Source: Treponema sp. (GTDB lineage: Bacteria; Spirochaetota; Spirochaetia; Treponematales; Treponemataceae). Taken from it: 44,183 nucleotides of DNA. This document shows, in pieces, positions 16,467 to 25,363 of the stretch (position 1 is its first letter; each line of letters opens with the position of its first letter). Position numbers and translations under genes: made by a program. The stretch spans positions 1 to 44,183 of the forward strand of contig JAGCUI010000068.1 of the NCBI GenBank assembly GCA_017962965.1, given 5' to 3'. The notes beneath the pieces were generated by a model that worked only from the letters and a program-made list of their open reading frames with translations, searched no databases and was not told the origin of the DNA.

Positions 16467-17639
16467 ATGTCAAACGTGAATTCTAATTCCGTGGATTTGT
16501 CGGAAAAAATGAAAGCTTTGGAGGCTGCACGCCTTCAGATTGAAAAGCAGTTCGGACAGGGCTCGTTGATGAAGCTCGGCGATAAAGCTAATGTGTCCGG
16601 TATTGATGTGATTCCGTCTGGTTCCATACTTCTTGACGAAGCATTGGGAATCGGTGGTTACCCTCGCGGACGTGTAATTGAAATGTACGGTCCTGAGAGC
16701 TCGGGTAAGACTACACTCGCTTTACATGCGATTGCAGAAGCACAGAAACTGGGTGGCGTTGCTGCGTTTGTAGACGCAGAACATGCTTTGGATCCAACTT
16801 ACGCAAAGAACCTTGGCGTGAACATTGATGAACTATGGGTTTCTCAACCTGATACCGGAGAGCAGGCTCTTGAAATTACCGAAAATCTGGTAAGAAGCGG
16901 CGCTGTGGATATTGTGGTTGTTGACTCTGTTGCTGCATTGACACCTGAAAAAGAAATTGAAGGTGAAATGGGTGACGCCGTAATGGGTATGCAGGCAAGA
17001 CTGATGAGCCAGGCATTGAGAAAGCTCACTGCTGTAATCGGAAAGTCAAACTGTATTGTTGTTTTTATTAATCAGATTCGTATGAAGATTGGGGTTATGT
17101 TTGGTAACCCTGAAACTACTACTGGTGGACAGGCTCTGAAATTTTATTCATCTGTACGACTTGAAATCAGACGTATTGAAACAATTGATGGTAAAGGTGA
17201 AGAAGAAGCTCTTGGAAACAGAGTGCGTGTTAAGATTGTAAAGAATAAGGTTGCGCCTCCATTCAGAAAGTGTGAAATTGATATTTATTTTGGAAAGGGA
17301 ATTTCTGCTGCTGCAAGTTTGCTTGATTCTGCTGTAAAACACGGAATTATTGATAAACGCGGAGCATGGTATACAATGGGCGAAGAAAAAATCGGTCAAG
17401 GTAAAGAAAACGCCGTTTCGTATATCGAACAGAATCCTGAACTGGCAAAGAATATTGAAACAAGAATTCGTGCCGAAGTTTTTCCAGGACAGGTATTAAA
17501 GAATAAAGAAGGAGAGCCAGTAACTGCTCCAAAGGCTAGTGTTAAGGCTGAAGGTCCAGCTCCTGCTGCATCAACTGGTGCGGCTAGTGCTGCTAGTGCG
17601 GCTACAGGTGATTCTAATCTGGCAGACGGTTTGTATTAA
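16467..17639 (+). CDS. recA: Recombinase RecA
   Basis: A 390-residue RecA, the DNA-strand-exchange ATPase of homologous repair. Walker A is GPESSGKTT (residues 75-83). [21 protein letters not shown] (Walker B) and the L2 region ([20 protein letters not shown]) are all present. The C-terminal about 45 residues are an Ala/Ser/Pro-rich tail ([11 protein letters not shown]), less acidic than in E. coli. A long purine-rich ribosome-binding site (GGGAGGAAGGTGG) sits six bases before the ATG. The roughly 150-bp upstream region is A/T-rich with TATAAT (16362-16367) and CATAAT (16435-16440) boxes; I see no convincing SOS/LexA-type palindrome there. The stop codon overlaps the folK start by one base. 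Confidence 0.98.
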   Translation: MSNVNSNSVDLSEKMKALEAARLQIEKQFGQGSLMKLGDKANVSGIDVIPSGSILLDEALGIGGYPRGRVIEMYGPESSGKTTLALHAIAEAQKLGGVAAFVDAEHALDPTYAKNLGVNIDELWVSQPDTGEQALEITENLVRSGAVDIVVVDSVAALTPEKEIEGEMGDAVMGMQARLMSQALRKLTAVIGKSNCIVVFINQIRMKIGVMFGNPETTTGGQALKFYSSVRLEIRRIETIDGKGEEEALGNRVRVKIVKNKVAPPFRKCEIDIYFGKGISAAASLLDSAVKHGIIDKRGAWYTMGEEKIGQGKENAVSYIEQNPELAKNIETRIRAEVFPGQVLKNKEGEPVTAPKASVKAEGPAPAASTGAASAASAATGDSNLADGLY

Positions 17640-18205
17640 TGAAACGTGTTTTATTAGGGCTTGGTTCTAATAAGAATTTTGAAGGCAGGTCATCACTAGA
17701 GATATTAGGATGCGCTTGTCATGATTTAGCTTATCTTCTGGAAAATGTAAAATTTTCCTCAGTGTATAAAACCAGAGCTATGTATGTTACGGATCAGAAT
17801 GATTTTTATAACATGGTAGCTTTGGGTTTTATGCCTGATAATGCTGATGCTTTAGATTTATTAAAAACTATCCACGGAATTGAGGCAAAATACGGACGGG
17901 ACAGATCAAAGGAAATAAGATTTGGTCCCCGTTCTATTGATATAGATATAGAATTATTCGGTGATGAAACAATCAATTTACCTGAACTTGTTGTTCCTCA
18001 TGTGAGGATTGAAGAAAGGGCTTTTGTATTGGTTCCAGCACTTGAGATTTTAGAAAAAGATGCCGATTGTAAAATAAGGGAAAAATATGAATGTTGTCTT
18101 TCCAGATTAAAAGAAAAGGGGAAGGCTAGCGACATTCAGATGTTTATTTCTGCCCAAGATTTTATTCTTTTTACAGGTGGTGGTTTTAATGGATCAGAAA
18201 GTTAA
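17639..18205 (+). CDS. folK: 6-hydroxymethyl-dihydropterin pyrophosphokinase
   Basis: A 188-residue HPPK, which transfers pyrophosphate from ATP to 6-hydroxymethyl-7,8-dihydropterin in folate synthesis. Family signature: GLGSN at the start, SSVYKT, then the central FGPRSIDIDIELF motif (normally R-x-GPRxxDxDil) and PHVRIEERAFVL. Its start codon overlaps the recA stop codon (TAATG), so translation is coupled. It has no other folate genes beside it. It overlaps the start of scpA by 17 bases. The C-terminal about 40 residues are less conserved. Confidence 0.9.
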   Translation: MKRVLLGLGSNKNFEGRSSLEILGCACHDLAYLLENVKFSSVYKTRAMYVTDQNDFYNMVALGFMPDNADALDLLKTIHGIEAKYGRDRSKEIRFGPRSIDIDIELFGDETINLPELVVPHVRIEERAFVLVPALEILEKDADCKIREKYECCLSRLKEKGKASDIQMFISAQDFILFTGGGFNGSES

Positions 18206-19001
18206 TAATTCAGAAACAGTAGTTGCAACAAAAGAAAAGCATGCATATAAGGCAGGGGAGTTTGAAGGTCCTCTTGATTTGTTGTGGACTTTAATCCGCG
18301 AAAGTAAAATCAATATTTATGATATTCCAATCGCACAGATAACAGAACAGTATCTTGAATATCTTGATTATGCAGTTCAGACAGATTTGGGCGATTTATC
18401 TGAATTTTACAGCTGGGCAGCAAAACTTATTTATATTAAAAGCCGTATGCTTCTTCCGGTTGAATTTAATTATGATGATGAAGAAGATGAAGATCCACGT
18501 CAGGAACTTGTAGACAAACTCATTGAATATCAGAAATTTAAAAAGCTTTCTTCTTTGATGGAAGAGCAGGAAGATGATTCAGAATGGAACTTTGAGCGAA
18601 AGAAGATTCAGAGAGTGCTTCCGTTTGATGAATCAGAAGAAATGTGGGAAGAGGTTGATACCTGGGAATTACTTCAGCAGATGCAGGACATCTTTAAAGC
18701 GATGATGCATCAGTATTCAAATGAAAAGATTTTGAATATGTACGAAGAGATTTCTGTAAACGAAAAAATCACATTGATGAATGAGCTTTTGGAAGATAAA
18801 AAAGAATGTATGTTTACAGACCTTCTTACACGCCCGGGCAACGAAATGGATATTATCTGTGCATTCATGGCAATCCTTGAAGCAGTAAAATTTAAGATGA
18901 TTACTATCTTCCAAAATAAGCTGTTTGGTGATATAAAGATATGCACAAGAGAAGATAATTCGGGCTATGTTCCTACAGAAGAAGAATTAACTTCAAACTA
19001 G
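18189..19001 (+). CDS. scpA: Segregation and condensation protein A
   Basis: A 270-residue kleisin that bridges the Smc heads together with ScpB in bacterial condensin. The N-terminal FEGPLDLLWTLIRESKINIYDIPIA motif region and YLEYLDYA with the SKMLLPV-like IKSRMLLPVEF are diagnostic; the C-terminal winged-helix part is recognisable (about 195-255). I prefer ATG 18189, with AGGTGG eight bases upstream (18175-18180), over the in-frame GTG at 18177. The start lies inside the 3' end of folK. scpB follows 17 bases after the stop codon, the usual pairing. Confidence 0.94.
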   Translation: MDQKVNNSETVVATKEKHAYKAGEFEGPLDLLWTLIRESKINIYDIPIAQITEQYLEYLDYAVQTDLGDLSEFYSWAAKLIYIKSRMLLPVEFNYDDEEDEDPRQELVDKLIEYQKFKKLSSLMEEQEDDSEWNFERKKIQRVLPFDESEEMWEEVDTWELLQQMQDIFKAMMHQYSNEKILNMYEEISVNEKITLMNELLEDKKECMFTDLLTRPGNEMDIICAFMAILEAVKFKMITIFQNKLFGDIKICTREDNSGYVPTEEELTSN

Positions 19002-19018
19002 CTTAGAAAAAGGATTTT

Positions 19019-19558
19019 ATGGATTTTAATAAAGAAACCGCACTCGTTGAAACAATTTTATTTCTGGAAAGTGAACCATTAACATTAAAGGTTCTTTCTA
19101 ATAAGGCTCAGCTTTCCGAAGAAGTTGTAGAAAAATGTCTTGATAAACTTAAAGAAAAATACAGCGCAGAAGATTCCGGTATTGAACTTGTAATGATTAC
19201 CGGCGGATGGTGCCTTGCTCCAAAAAAAGAATACTGGGAAGTTTTAAAAGAATTTTACGGTTCAAGAAGAGAAGGTCGTCTTTCTAAATCCGCAATGGAA
19301 ACCTTAGCAATTATTGCCTATTCACAGCCAATCACCCGTGCAGAAATCGAAGCAATCCGTGGTGTAAGCGTTGATAATATGATTCGTCTTTTGATGGAAC
19401 GAAACCTTATTAAAGAGGTTGGAAAAAAAGAAGTTCCAGGAAGACCAACTTTATTCGGTACAACAAAAGAATTCTTAAAATTATTCCGCCTGAACAGTAT
19501 TTCTGAATTACCAAAACTTGATGAAGATGAACAGGAGAGATTCGAACTTGCCCGCTAG
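19019..19558 (+). CDS. scpB: Segregation and condensation protein B
   Basis: A 179-residue ScpB with two winged-helix domains, binding ScpA in the Smc condensin complex. Typical segments are ETILFLESEPLTLKVL near the start, LSKSAMETLAIIAYSQPITRAEIEAIRGV in the centre and RPTLFGTTKEFLKLF near the end. AAAGGA lies four bases before the ATG. Its last codons overlap the rluB start region, which is translated in another frame. It is part of the recA to rpsA run. Confidence 0.96.
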   Translation: MDFNKETALVETILFLESEPLTLKVLSNKAQLSEEVVEKCLDKLKEKYSAEDSGIELVMITGGWCLAPKKEYWEVLKEFYGSRREGRLSKSAMETLAIIAYSQPITRAEIEAIRGVSVDNMIRLLMERNLIKEVGKKEVPGRPTLFGTTKEFLKLFRLNSISELPKLDEDEQERFELAR

Positions 19559-20270
19559 TGAAGAAATCAGGTTACAGGTTTTTCTTGCCCACTGTGGAGT
19601 TGCAAGCCGCCGTGCCAGTGAACAGATTATTCTTGATGGAAGAGTTTGCGTAAACGGCAGCGTTGTTACTGAGCTTGGAACTAAAGTTAGCGACAAAGAT
19701 GAAGTTACTGTTGACGGTAAAAAAATCCGCTTGGAAAGTGTAAAAAGATATGTCCTTTTAAATAAGCCTGCAGGCTTTGTATGTTCTTCCAGCGATGAAA
19801 AGGGAAGAGAAGTAGCAGCAGATTTATTAAAGGATAAATATTCAGAGCGCCTTTATAATGTGGGCCGCCTGGATATGTATTCCAAGGGCATGATTTTATT
19901 TACTAACGACGGAGACTTTGCTGCAAAACTCAGTCACCCTTCAAGCCAGATAGAAAAAGAATACATTGTAGAAACAAGCCAGGATGTACCCGACGATTTA
20001 CCTTCAAAGCTTGAGCACGGGGTGAGAATCGAAGGGGTATTTTATAAGCCTGTTCGTGTGGTAAAATTAAAGGAAAGAAAATTAAAGATAGTTCTTATTG
20101 AAGGAAAAAACCGTGAAATAAGACGAATGCTTGAAAGCGTGAATATAGGCACTAAATCCCTCGTGCGTGTGCGCATAGGAAACATCAATCTTGACGATTT
20201 ACGTCCCGGAGACTCAAGGGACTTAACTCAGGCCGAAGTAAAAGGGCTTTTGAATCTTTGTAAAAACTAA
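19548..20270 (+). CDS. rluB: 23S rRNA pseudouridine synthase of the RsuA/RluB family
   Basis: A protein of about 240 residues with an N-terminal S4 RNA-binding domain (RLQVFLAHCGVASRRASEQII) and a pseudouridine synthase domain with catalytic Asp in the VGRLDMYSKGMILFTNDG motif; GKNREIRRML is also typical. It isomerises a uridine in 23S (RluB-like) or 16S (RsuA-like) rRNA; sequence alone favours RluB because of its place after scpB, as in many genomes. I start it at TTG 19548, because AGGAGA (19533-19538) sits nine bases ahead; ATG 19527 is the alternative. The start overlaps the end of scpB. Confidence 0.88.
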   Translation: MPASEEIRLQVFLAHCGVASRRASEQIILDGRVCVNGSVVTELGTKVSDKDEVTVDGKKIRLESVKRYVLLNKPAGFVCSSSDEKGREVAADLLKDKYSERLYNVGRLDMYSKGMILFTNDGDFAAKLSHPSSQIEKEYIVETSQDVPDDLPSKLEHGVRIEGVFYKPVRVVKLKERKLKIVLIEGKNREIRRMLESVNIGTKSLVRVRIGNINLDDLRPGDSRDLTQAEVKGLLNLCKN

Positions 20271-20280
20271 GGAGAAATAT

Positions 20281-20913
20281 ATGATTATTGCAATTGACGG
20301 ACCAGCTGGAACTGGAAAAAGCACAATCGCAAAAATGCTTTCTGAAAAACTCGATATTACTTTCTTGAACAGCGGTGGATTTTACAGAACACTCACAATG
20401 GCTGTTTTAGATGCGGGAATTGATTATAAGGATGAAAAGGCAACCGTTGAATTCTGTAAAAAACAGAAGATTGAATATACAAAAGAAGGTCATTTCATTT
20501 TAAACGGAACTGATGTAACTGCACACCTCCACGACGACCGTATTACAAATAATGCATCGCAGGTAAGTGCAATCGTAGAAATCCGTCATCTTGTAAATGA
20601 TTTGATGCGTGAAATTACAAAGTCCTTGAGCATTGTTTGCGAAGGCCGCGACATGACAACTGTTGTATTTCCTGACGCAGAAGTTAAGGTTTATCTTGAT
20701 GCAAGTGCAGAAGTTCGTGCAAAACGCCGTTTTGATCAGGGTGTAAGTGATATGACACTCGAAGAAATCAAGGCTGCAATTGAAAAACGCGACGAAATGG
20801 ACAAAAACAAGAAAGAGGGCTCTTTAAAAATAGCGCCTGATGCTTTATATATCGATACATCTACCTTGACGATAGATAATGTTTGTGCCATAATATTAAA
20901 ACAAATTTCATAA
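20281..20913 (+). CDS. cmk: Cytidylate kinase
   Basis: A 210-residue nucleoside monophosphate kinase that phosphorylates CMP and dCMP with ATP. P-loop IDGPAGTGKSTIAKML at the N-terminus, CEGRDMTTVVFPDA (a family signature, normally GRDMGTVVFPDA) and the LID-region arginines in RAKRRF are present. AAGGAG precedes the ATG. The position between rluB and rpsA (cmk-rpsA) is the classical arrangement across bacteria, which supports the call. Confidence 0.95.
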   Translation: MIIAIDGPAGTGKSTIAKMLSEKLDITFLNSGGFYRTLTMAVLDAGIDYKDEKATVEFCKKQKIEYTKEGHFILNGTDVTAHLHDDRITNNASQVSAIVEIRHLVNDLMREITKSLSIVCEGRDMTTVVFPDAEVKVYLDASAEVRAKRRFDQGVSDMTLEEIKAAIEKRDEMDKNKKEGSLKIAPDALYIDTSTLTIDNVCAIILKQIS

Positions 20914-20929
20914 AAATTAAGGGTCAAAA

Positions 20930-22645
20930 ATGGAAGAAATGGAAGTGGAAAAGGAAGAAGCTCAGAACTCCAAGAGCGATTTCCAGACACAATTAGAGGA
21001 ATCTCTGAAAAACTTTGATGCACCACAGTCTGGTCAGATGGTAGAAGGTGTTGTTGTACAGGTTACCAGTGACTATGTCTATGTTGACATTGGAGACAAA
21101 TCAGAGGGTTTAATCCCTGTTGCGGAGTTCGCAGATGAAGATCTGCCGAAGGAAGGGGATACAGTTCAGGCAATGTTAACAGGTCATAATTCAAATGGTC
21201 CTGTTCTCTCTAAGAAAAGAGCTGATTCAAAACGTTATTTAAAAGAAATTCAGCAGGCTTACAAAGACAAGACACCGGTAGACGGAAAAATCGTAAAGGT
21301 TGTAAAAAGCGGATACGAAGTTGATCTTGGTGTTGAAAGACTGGCATTCTTGCCAACAAGCCAGGCCTCTGTAGATAAAGTTGAAAAACCAGAAGATTTA
21401 CTTGGTGTAAAATCTAAATTCTATATAGAACGCTTGTATTCTGAATCTCACTTAAATCCTGTTGTTACTCGCAGAAAGTATCTCGAAGAAGCTATTAATG
21501 AAAAACGCGATGCTTTCTTTGCTTCAACAAACATTGGAGATACAGTAAAGGGTACAGTTAAGAGCTTTACCAGCTTTGGTGCATTCATTGATTTGGGTGG
21601 ATTTGATGGTCTTCTCCATATTAATGATATGAGCTGGGGTCATGTAGCTCGTCCAAAGGATTTTGTAAAGAAAGGTCAGGAAATTGAATTAAAAGTTATT
21701 CGTCTTGATCAGGCAGAAAAGAGAATTAATCTTTCCCTCAAGCACTTTACAGAAGATCCATGGGTACACTTCGAAGACAAATATCATGTTGATGACATCG
21801 TAAAAGGTAAGGTAACAAAGCTTACAGAATTCGGTGCATTTGTTGAACTTGAAAAAGGAATCGAAGGTCTTGTTCATATTTCTGAATTCTCATGGACAAA
21901 GAAAGTTAATAAACCTGGAGACATGGTAAATGTTGGTGACGAAGTTGAAGTAATGATTCTTGGTTACGACATTCAGAACGGCCGTGTTTCACTTGGTCTT
22001 AAACAGACTCAGGCTAACCCTTGGGAAACAATCGCAGACAAATATCCTGTTGGAACAAAAGTTCACGGAAAAATCGTTAAGATTACAAATATTGGTGCTT
22101 TCATGGCTCTGGAAGATGGAATCGACGCTTTCCTTCATGCAGATGATATTTCATGGACAAAGAAGGTTAAGCATCCGGGCAGCGAATTAACAGTTGATAA
22201 AGAAATTGATGCAGTTGTTATTGAATGCGATCCAGAAGCAAGAAAAATCAAAGTTGGTATTAAACAGCTTACAGATAATCCTTGGAAGGCATTTGCAGAA
22301 GAATACAAAGCAGGTTCTACAGTTGAAGGAGAAATCACTTCGATTACAGACTTTGGTGTATTCGTAAAAGCTCCAAACGGAATTGAAGGTCTTATCAACA
22401 AAGCTAATTTGAGCGAAGACAAAGATGTTCCTTATGAAGAAGCAGCTGCAAAATACAAACCAGGTGATAAAATCAACGTATATGTAGTTGATGTAAACAC
22501 TGAAAAAGAAAAGGTTCAGTTCTCTGTACGCGAATACAAGAGAAAGCAGCAGCGTGATGAAATTTCTCAGTATATGGATTCCGGCAACAATGATGACGGA
22601 GCATATACTCTTGGAGATATGATTAAATCACAGAAGAATGACTAA
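20930..22645 (+). CDS. rpsA: Ribosomal protein S1
   Basis: A 571-residue protein with six consecutive S1 RNA-binding domains; each begins with a V-x-G-x-V/I pattern and repeats the FGAFVEL...GLVHISE theme, clearest in repeats 3 to 6 (SFGAFIDL, EFGAFVEL, NIGAFMAL, DFGVFVKA). S1 binds mRNA on the 30S subunit and helps initiation, especially on mRNAs with poor Shine-Dalgarno sites. The N-terminal about 30 residues are acidic and replace the usual start. AGGG lies six bases before the ATG. An intrinsic terminator follows at 22680-22720, ending the recA-to-rpsA run. Confidence 0.97.
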   Translation: MEEMEVEKEEAQNSKSDFQTQLEESLKNFDAPQSGQMVEGVVVQVTSDYVYVDIGDKSEGLIPVAEFADEDLPKEGDTVQAMLTGHNSNGPVLSKKRADSKRYLKEIQQAYKDKTPVDGKIVKVVKSGYEVDLGVERLAFLPTSQASVDKVEKPEDLLGVKSKFYIERLYSESHLNPVVTRRKYLEEAINEKRDAFFASTNIGDTVKGTVKSFTSFGAFIDLGGFDGLLHINDMSWGHVARPKDFVKKGQEIELKVIRLDQAEKRINLSLKHFTEDPWVHFEDKYHVDDIVKGKVTKLTEFGAFVELEKGIEGLVHISEFSWTKKVNKPGDMVNVGDEVEVMILGYDIQNGRVSLGLKQTQANPWETIADKYPVGTKVHGKIVKITNIGAFMALEDGIDAFLHADDISWTKKVKHPGSELTVDKEIDAVVIECDPEARKIKVGIKQLTDNPWKAFAEEYKAGSTVEGEITSITDFGVFVKAPNGIEGLINKANLSEDKDVPYEEAAAKYKPGDKINVYVVDVNTEKEKVQFSVREYKRKQQRDEISQYMDSGNNDDGAYTLGDMIKSQKND

Positions 22646-22679
22646 TATGATTCTTTCATATTAATTTTCTATAAAAACG

Positions 22680-22720
22680 AACGCATTGTATGTCTTTAAA
22701 AAGCTGCAATGCGTTTTGTT
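22680..22720 (+). terminator. Intrinsic terminator after rpsA
   Basis: Stem AACGCATTG (22680-22688) pairs with CAATGCGTT (22707-22715), nine base pairs with an 18-nt loop, followed by TTTGTT. It lies 35 bases past the rpsA stop codon and just before the next gene. Confidence 0.85.
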
Positions 22721-22748
22721 TTGAAAGTTGTTTCAGGAAATAAATAGA

Positions 22749-23648
22749 GTGGCAGCTATACCGGAATTGACTGGAAACAGTAAGTTTACAAAGAACCTCA
22801 AAGGGATTGTAAAATCTATTTCTGAAAGTCCTGTTCCTGTTTTCCTAAGTGGCGAAAGGGGAACCGGAAAGCGTTTATTTTCCCAGAAAGTTCATCTTGC
22901 AGTGAGTGCCGATTTAAAAGGTTTTTACGAATTAAACTGCAGGGTTTTGGAAGACGAAGGGATTAAAAAATTGCTTCAGAAAATCCAGGATGATTCAGGC
23001 TTACAAAAGCAGACTCTTTTTATAAATAATGTTAATTTTCTTTCTTGGGACATGCAGACTCTTTTTAAGGAAACTTATTTAGAGCACCTGCTGGAAAAAA
23101 AAGTTAAGATTATTTCTTCGAGCGAAGTCGAAATTGAAAATAACAGGGAATTGAATTTTAATTCTGATTTGTTTTTTCGGCTTAGCGTTGTAAAGTTAAA
23201 TTTTCTGCCATTGCGACAGAGACAGGAAGACATTCTTCCGATTGCACAGTTTTATTTTAAGAGATTCAGAAGGGATTCAGGGCTTCGTTTTCAGGGCTTT
23301 AGTGATTCAGCTGTAGAGTTGATGCAGAAGAACTTCTGGAAGGGAAACTGCGACGAGTTGATTAATTCAATTCAGAGGGCTTTTATTCTTGGAAATGAAG
23401 GCCTTATTACAGCCAGTGATCTTGGAATAGAAAATAAAACCGGCAGCGAAATTACCAGCCCTGATTATGAAAGTTTACAGGACAAGACCCTTAAAACAGT
23501 GGTTGATAATTTTAAGAAGGATTATGTCATCAAGGTTTTGGAAGCAAACGGCTGGAATCAAACTAAGACAGCAGAGGTACTTGGAATACAACGTACTTAT
23601 GTGATAAAATTAATAAATGATTTTAATATAAAAAATAATAAAGAGTAG
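22749..23648 (+). CDS. Degenerate NtrC-family (enhancer-binding-like) regulator with Fis-type HTH
   Basis: A protein of about 299 residues that looks like a sigma-54 activator without a receiver domain. It keeps a Walker A (SGERGTGKRLFSQK), the FFRLSVVKLNFLPLRQRQEDI segment and a Fis-type helix-turn-helix at the C-terminus (NGWNQTKTAEVLGIQRTYVIKL). However, the GAFTGA loop that contacts sigma-54 is absent, and the Walker B acidic residues (normally F-L-D-E) are replaced: FINNVNFL. It probably binds DNA, but ATP-driven activation of sigma-54 RNA polymerase looks unlikely. I start at GTG 22749, with AGGA ten bases upstream; the in-frame TTG at 22728 has no ribosome-binding site. The TPR membrane gene follows 15 bases later. 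Confidence 0.78.
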   Translation: MAAIPELTGNSKFTKNLKGIVKSISESPVPVFLSGERGTGKRLFSQKVHLAVSADLKGFYELNCRVLEDEGIKKLLQKIQDDSGLQKQTLFINNVNFLSWDMQTLFKETYLEHLLEKKVKIISSSEVEIENNRELNFNSDLFFRLSVVKLNFLPLRQRQEDILPIAQFYFKRFRRDSGLRFQGFSDSAVELMQKNFWKGNCDELINSIQRAFILGNEGLITASDLGIENKTGSEITSPDYESLQDKTLKTVVDNFKKDYVIKVLEANGWNQTKTAEVLGIQRTYVIKLINDFNIKNNKE

Positions 23649-23663
23649 TTTTGAGGAAAAAAA

Positions 23664-24359
23664 ATGAAAGACAAAAAAACTAGTGTTAATACTAAAAAAA
23701 CAGAACAGAAAACAACCGGAAAAAAAATCGGTGAATTTCTTGAATCAAAAGCAAAAATCTTTGGAATCATCTTACTTGTAGTAATTATCGGTTTACTTAG
23801 TTATGTAATTGTTACAAAGGTAACTGAAAATAAAGTTTCAAAGTTGCTTGGTGAACTTGATGCAATCAAATTTGAATTAACTGATTACACAGCAACTCCA
23901 ACAGATGAAGAATGGACTGCAAGATTCGATAAGGCTAAGGCTGCAATTGCTCCATATACTCAGAAGAGTGGAATTGTAGGTGTTCGTGCAAATCTCATGC
24001 TTGGTGATATCTGTGCTACATTGGAAAACTATACTGAAGCAGTTACTTACTATCAGGCTGCAGCAGACAAGAAAAAGAATTCTTATACATATTCATTTGC
24101 ATATAATCAGCTTGCAGTTTGCTATGAACAGTTAAAGGATTTTGAAAAAGCAGCAGATGCTTATAAAGTTGCCAGCGAAGATAAAGACAACAGATTAAAG
24201 ACACATGCTTTGTTCAATTATGGACGTGTACTCGAACAGCAGGGAAATATCGAAGCTGCCTTGGAAGTATATCAGAAATTAGTTGATGAAGATCCAGATA
24301 ATTCTTATGCAATGATTGCAAAAACACGCATTCTTGCAAACGAAATTAAATCAAAATAA
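23664..24359 (+). CDS. Membrane-anchored TPR protein (YfgM-like topology)
   Basis: A 231-residue protein with a lysine-rich cytoplasmic N-terminus, one membrane helix (about residues 33-51) and about four TPR units (about 95-225: ANLMLGDICATLENYTEAVTYY, YNQLAVCYEQLKDFEKAADAY, YGRVLEQQGNIEAALEVYQKL). The single N-terminal helix followed by TPRs is the layout of YfgM, a periplasmic chaperone-associated protein, but similarity beyond topology is not demonstrated. GAGGAAAAAAA precedes the ATG. It is probably cotranscribed with the degenerate regulator upstream and the lipoprotein downstream. Confidence 0.72.
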   Translation: MKDKKTSVNTKKTEQKTTGKKIGEFLESKAKIFGIILLVVIIGLLSYVIVTKVTENKVSKLLGELDAIKFELTDYTATPTDEEWTARFDKAKAAIAPYTQKSGIVGVRANLMLGDICATLENYTEAVTYYQAAADKKKNSYTYSFAYNQLAVCYEQLKDFEKAADAYKVASEDKDNRLKTHALFNYGRVLEQQGNIEAALEVYQKLVDEDPDNSYAMIAKTRILANEIKSK

Positions 24360-24383
24360 TTTTATTATAGAAAGATATATTTG

Positions 24384-25151
24384 ATGAAAAAGACACAGAC
24401 GAATAAATTAAGATTTTTTCTTTTCTTTGTTATTCCGATGTGTCTTTTTTTATTTAACGTTTCCTGCGGCCTTGATACAGTTGAAGTAATTGAGCCGCCG
24501 ATTTCTTCTATTAGACCTCAGCCTGAAATTACTAGTGTTGATGATGTTCAAGATGATATTAATAAAGAATTTGTATTTACTACCAATGAAACGGCAACTT
24601 ATTCTGAAATCAATTTTTTAGGAACAGAAATCTATTATAGAATTTATAATAATATTTCAACAATGATAAACGAGCGTTCTGCTTTAATTAATGCATCTAA
24701 TACTACTTCCACAAGTGCTTCTTCTGCTTCAAAGCTTATAAATGATTATAATTATAAAAAATTAAAACTTCCGAATGATGCAGATTTGATTATTCCAAAA
24801 AGCAATTCCAATTCAAATCAGACTGTTACAATTCGTCTTTCTGATGTAGAAAACAGTTATGAAGCCTGCGTAGAAGTTAATGGTAATTATCTTAAAGGTA
24901 CAGTAGAAGCTTCAAAACCAATGCGTTATACAGCCCCTGTTCTTACTTTTAATTTTGGACGTGACGGCGATAAGGATGATGTTCCTTCTTCGGGGGACAG
25001 TGATTTTAGTTATTCTTCTTCGGGCACAAATATTTATTATGTTTGCCTTTTTGCCGTAGGAACAGGTATTGATATTTATTACAGCCCTCAGTATAGCAGT
25101 ATCTGTTATCTTGGTACTGTTACAATTAATTCAGACTCTGAAAATAACTGA
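24384..25151 (+). CDS. Unrecognised lipoprotein, Ser/Asn-rich
   Basis: A 255-residue protein with a lipoprotein signal peptide: KLRFFLFFVIPMCLFLFNVSC ends in the relaxed lipobox NVSC, common in spirochaetes, with the cysteine near residue 28. The mature part has Ser/Thr/Asn-rich, low-complexity stretches (about 100-120 and 135-150) and no recognisable catalytic motif. I start at ATG 24384 rather than at TTG 24381. There is no strong Shine-Dalgarno, and it follows the TPR gene by 24 bases. Base composition is slightly more A/T-rich than its neighbours, as often seen in species-specific surface proteins. Function unknown. Confidence 0.6.
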   Translation: MKKTQTNKLRFFLFFVIPMCLFLFNVSCGLDTVEVIEPPISSIRPQPEITSVDDVQDDINKEFVFTTNETATYSEINFLGTEIYYRIYNNISTMINERSALINASNTTSTSASSASKLINDYNYKKLKLPNDADLIIPKSNSNSNQTVTIRLSDVENSYEACVEVNGNYLKGTVEASKPMRYTAPVLTFNFGRDGDKDDVPSSGDSDFSYSSSGTNIYYVCLFAVGTGIDIYYSPQYSSICYLGTVTINSDSENN

Positions 25152-25204
25152 TTTATAAATCCCAGCACAATCCGCACATTCCGCACAATATTGATTTTAA
25201 AAAT

Positions 25205-25236
25205 AAAAAAGACCACTGAAAAATCAATGGTCTTTT
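25205..25236 (-). terminator. Terminator of the tRNA-Arg transcript (possibly bidirectional)
   Basis: A nine-bp stem (25211-25219 with 25224-25232, core GACCA/TGGTC) with a four-base loop. The minus strand continues into six T residues (25210-25205), so it ends the tRNA transcript. The plus strand also has TTTT after the stem, so it may stop the lipoprotein mRNA arriving from the left. Confidence 0.82.
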
Positions 25237-25309
25237 GATGCTTGGCAGAATCGAACTGTCGACCTGCTGCTTAGAAGGCAGCTGCTCTATCCAGCTGAGC
25301 TAAAGCACC
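25236..25309 (-). tRNA. tRNA-Arg (anticodon UCU)
   Basis: A 74-nt cloverleaf on the minus strand: acceptor GGTGCTT/AAGCATC (one G-U pair), D-arm GCTC/GAGC, anticodon arm GCTGC-CTTCTAA-GCAGC with anticodon TCT, and T-loop TTCGATT. It reads AGA (and AGG) arginine codons, which are common in this A/T-rich genome. The CCA end is not encoded. The T-stem GACAG/CTGCC contains one A-C mismatch, which is unusual. A good promoter lies nine bases upstream and a terminator directly downstream. Confidence 0.93.
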
Positions 25310-25318
25310 AGTAAAATT

Positions 25319-25347
25319 AATATACCATAAACAAGGATTTGTTTCAA
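25319..25347 (-). promoter_or_regulatory. Promoter of tRNA-Arg
   Basis: Minus strand: TTGAAA (25347-25342), exactly 17 bp, TATATT (25324-25319). The tRNA 5' end is nine bases after the -10 box. It is one of the best consensus matches in the window and shows that 17-bp sigma-70-type spacing is the norm here. Confidence 0.75.
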
Positions 25348-25363
25348 GAGAGGGGAATTCGGC

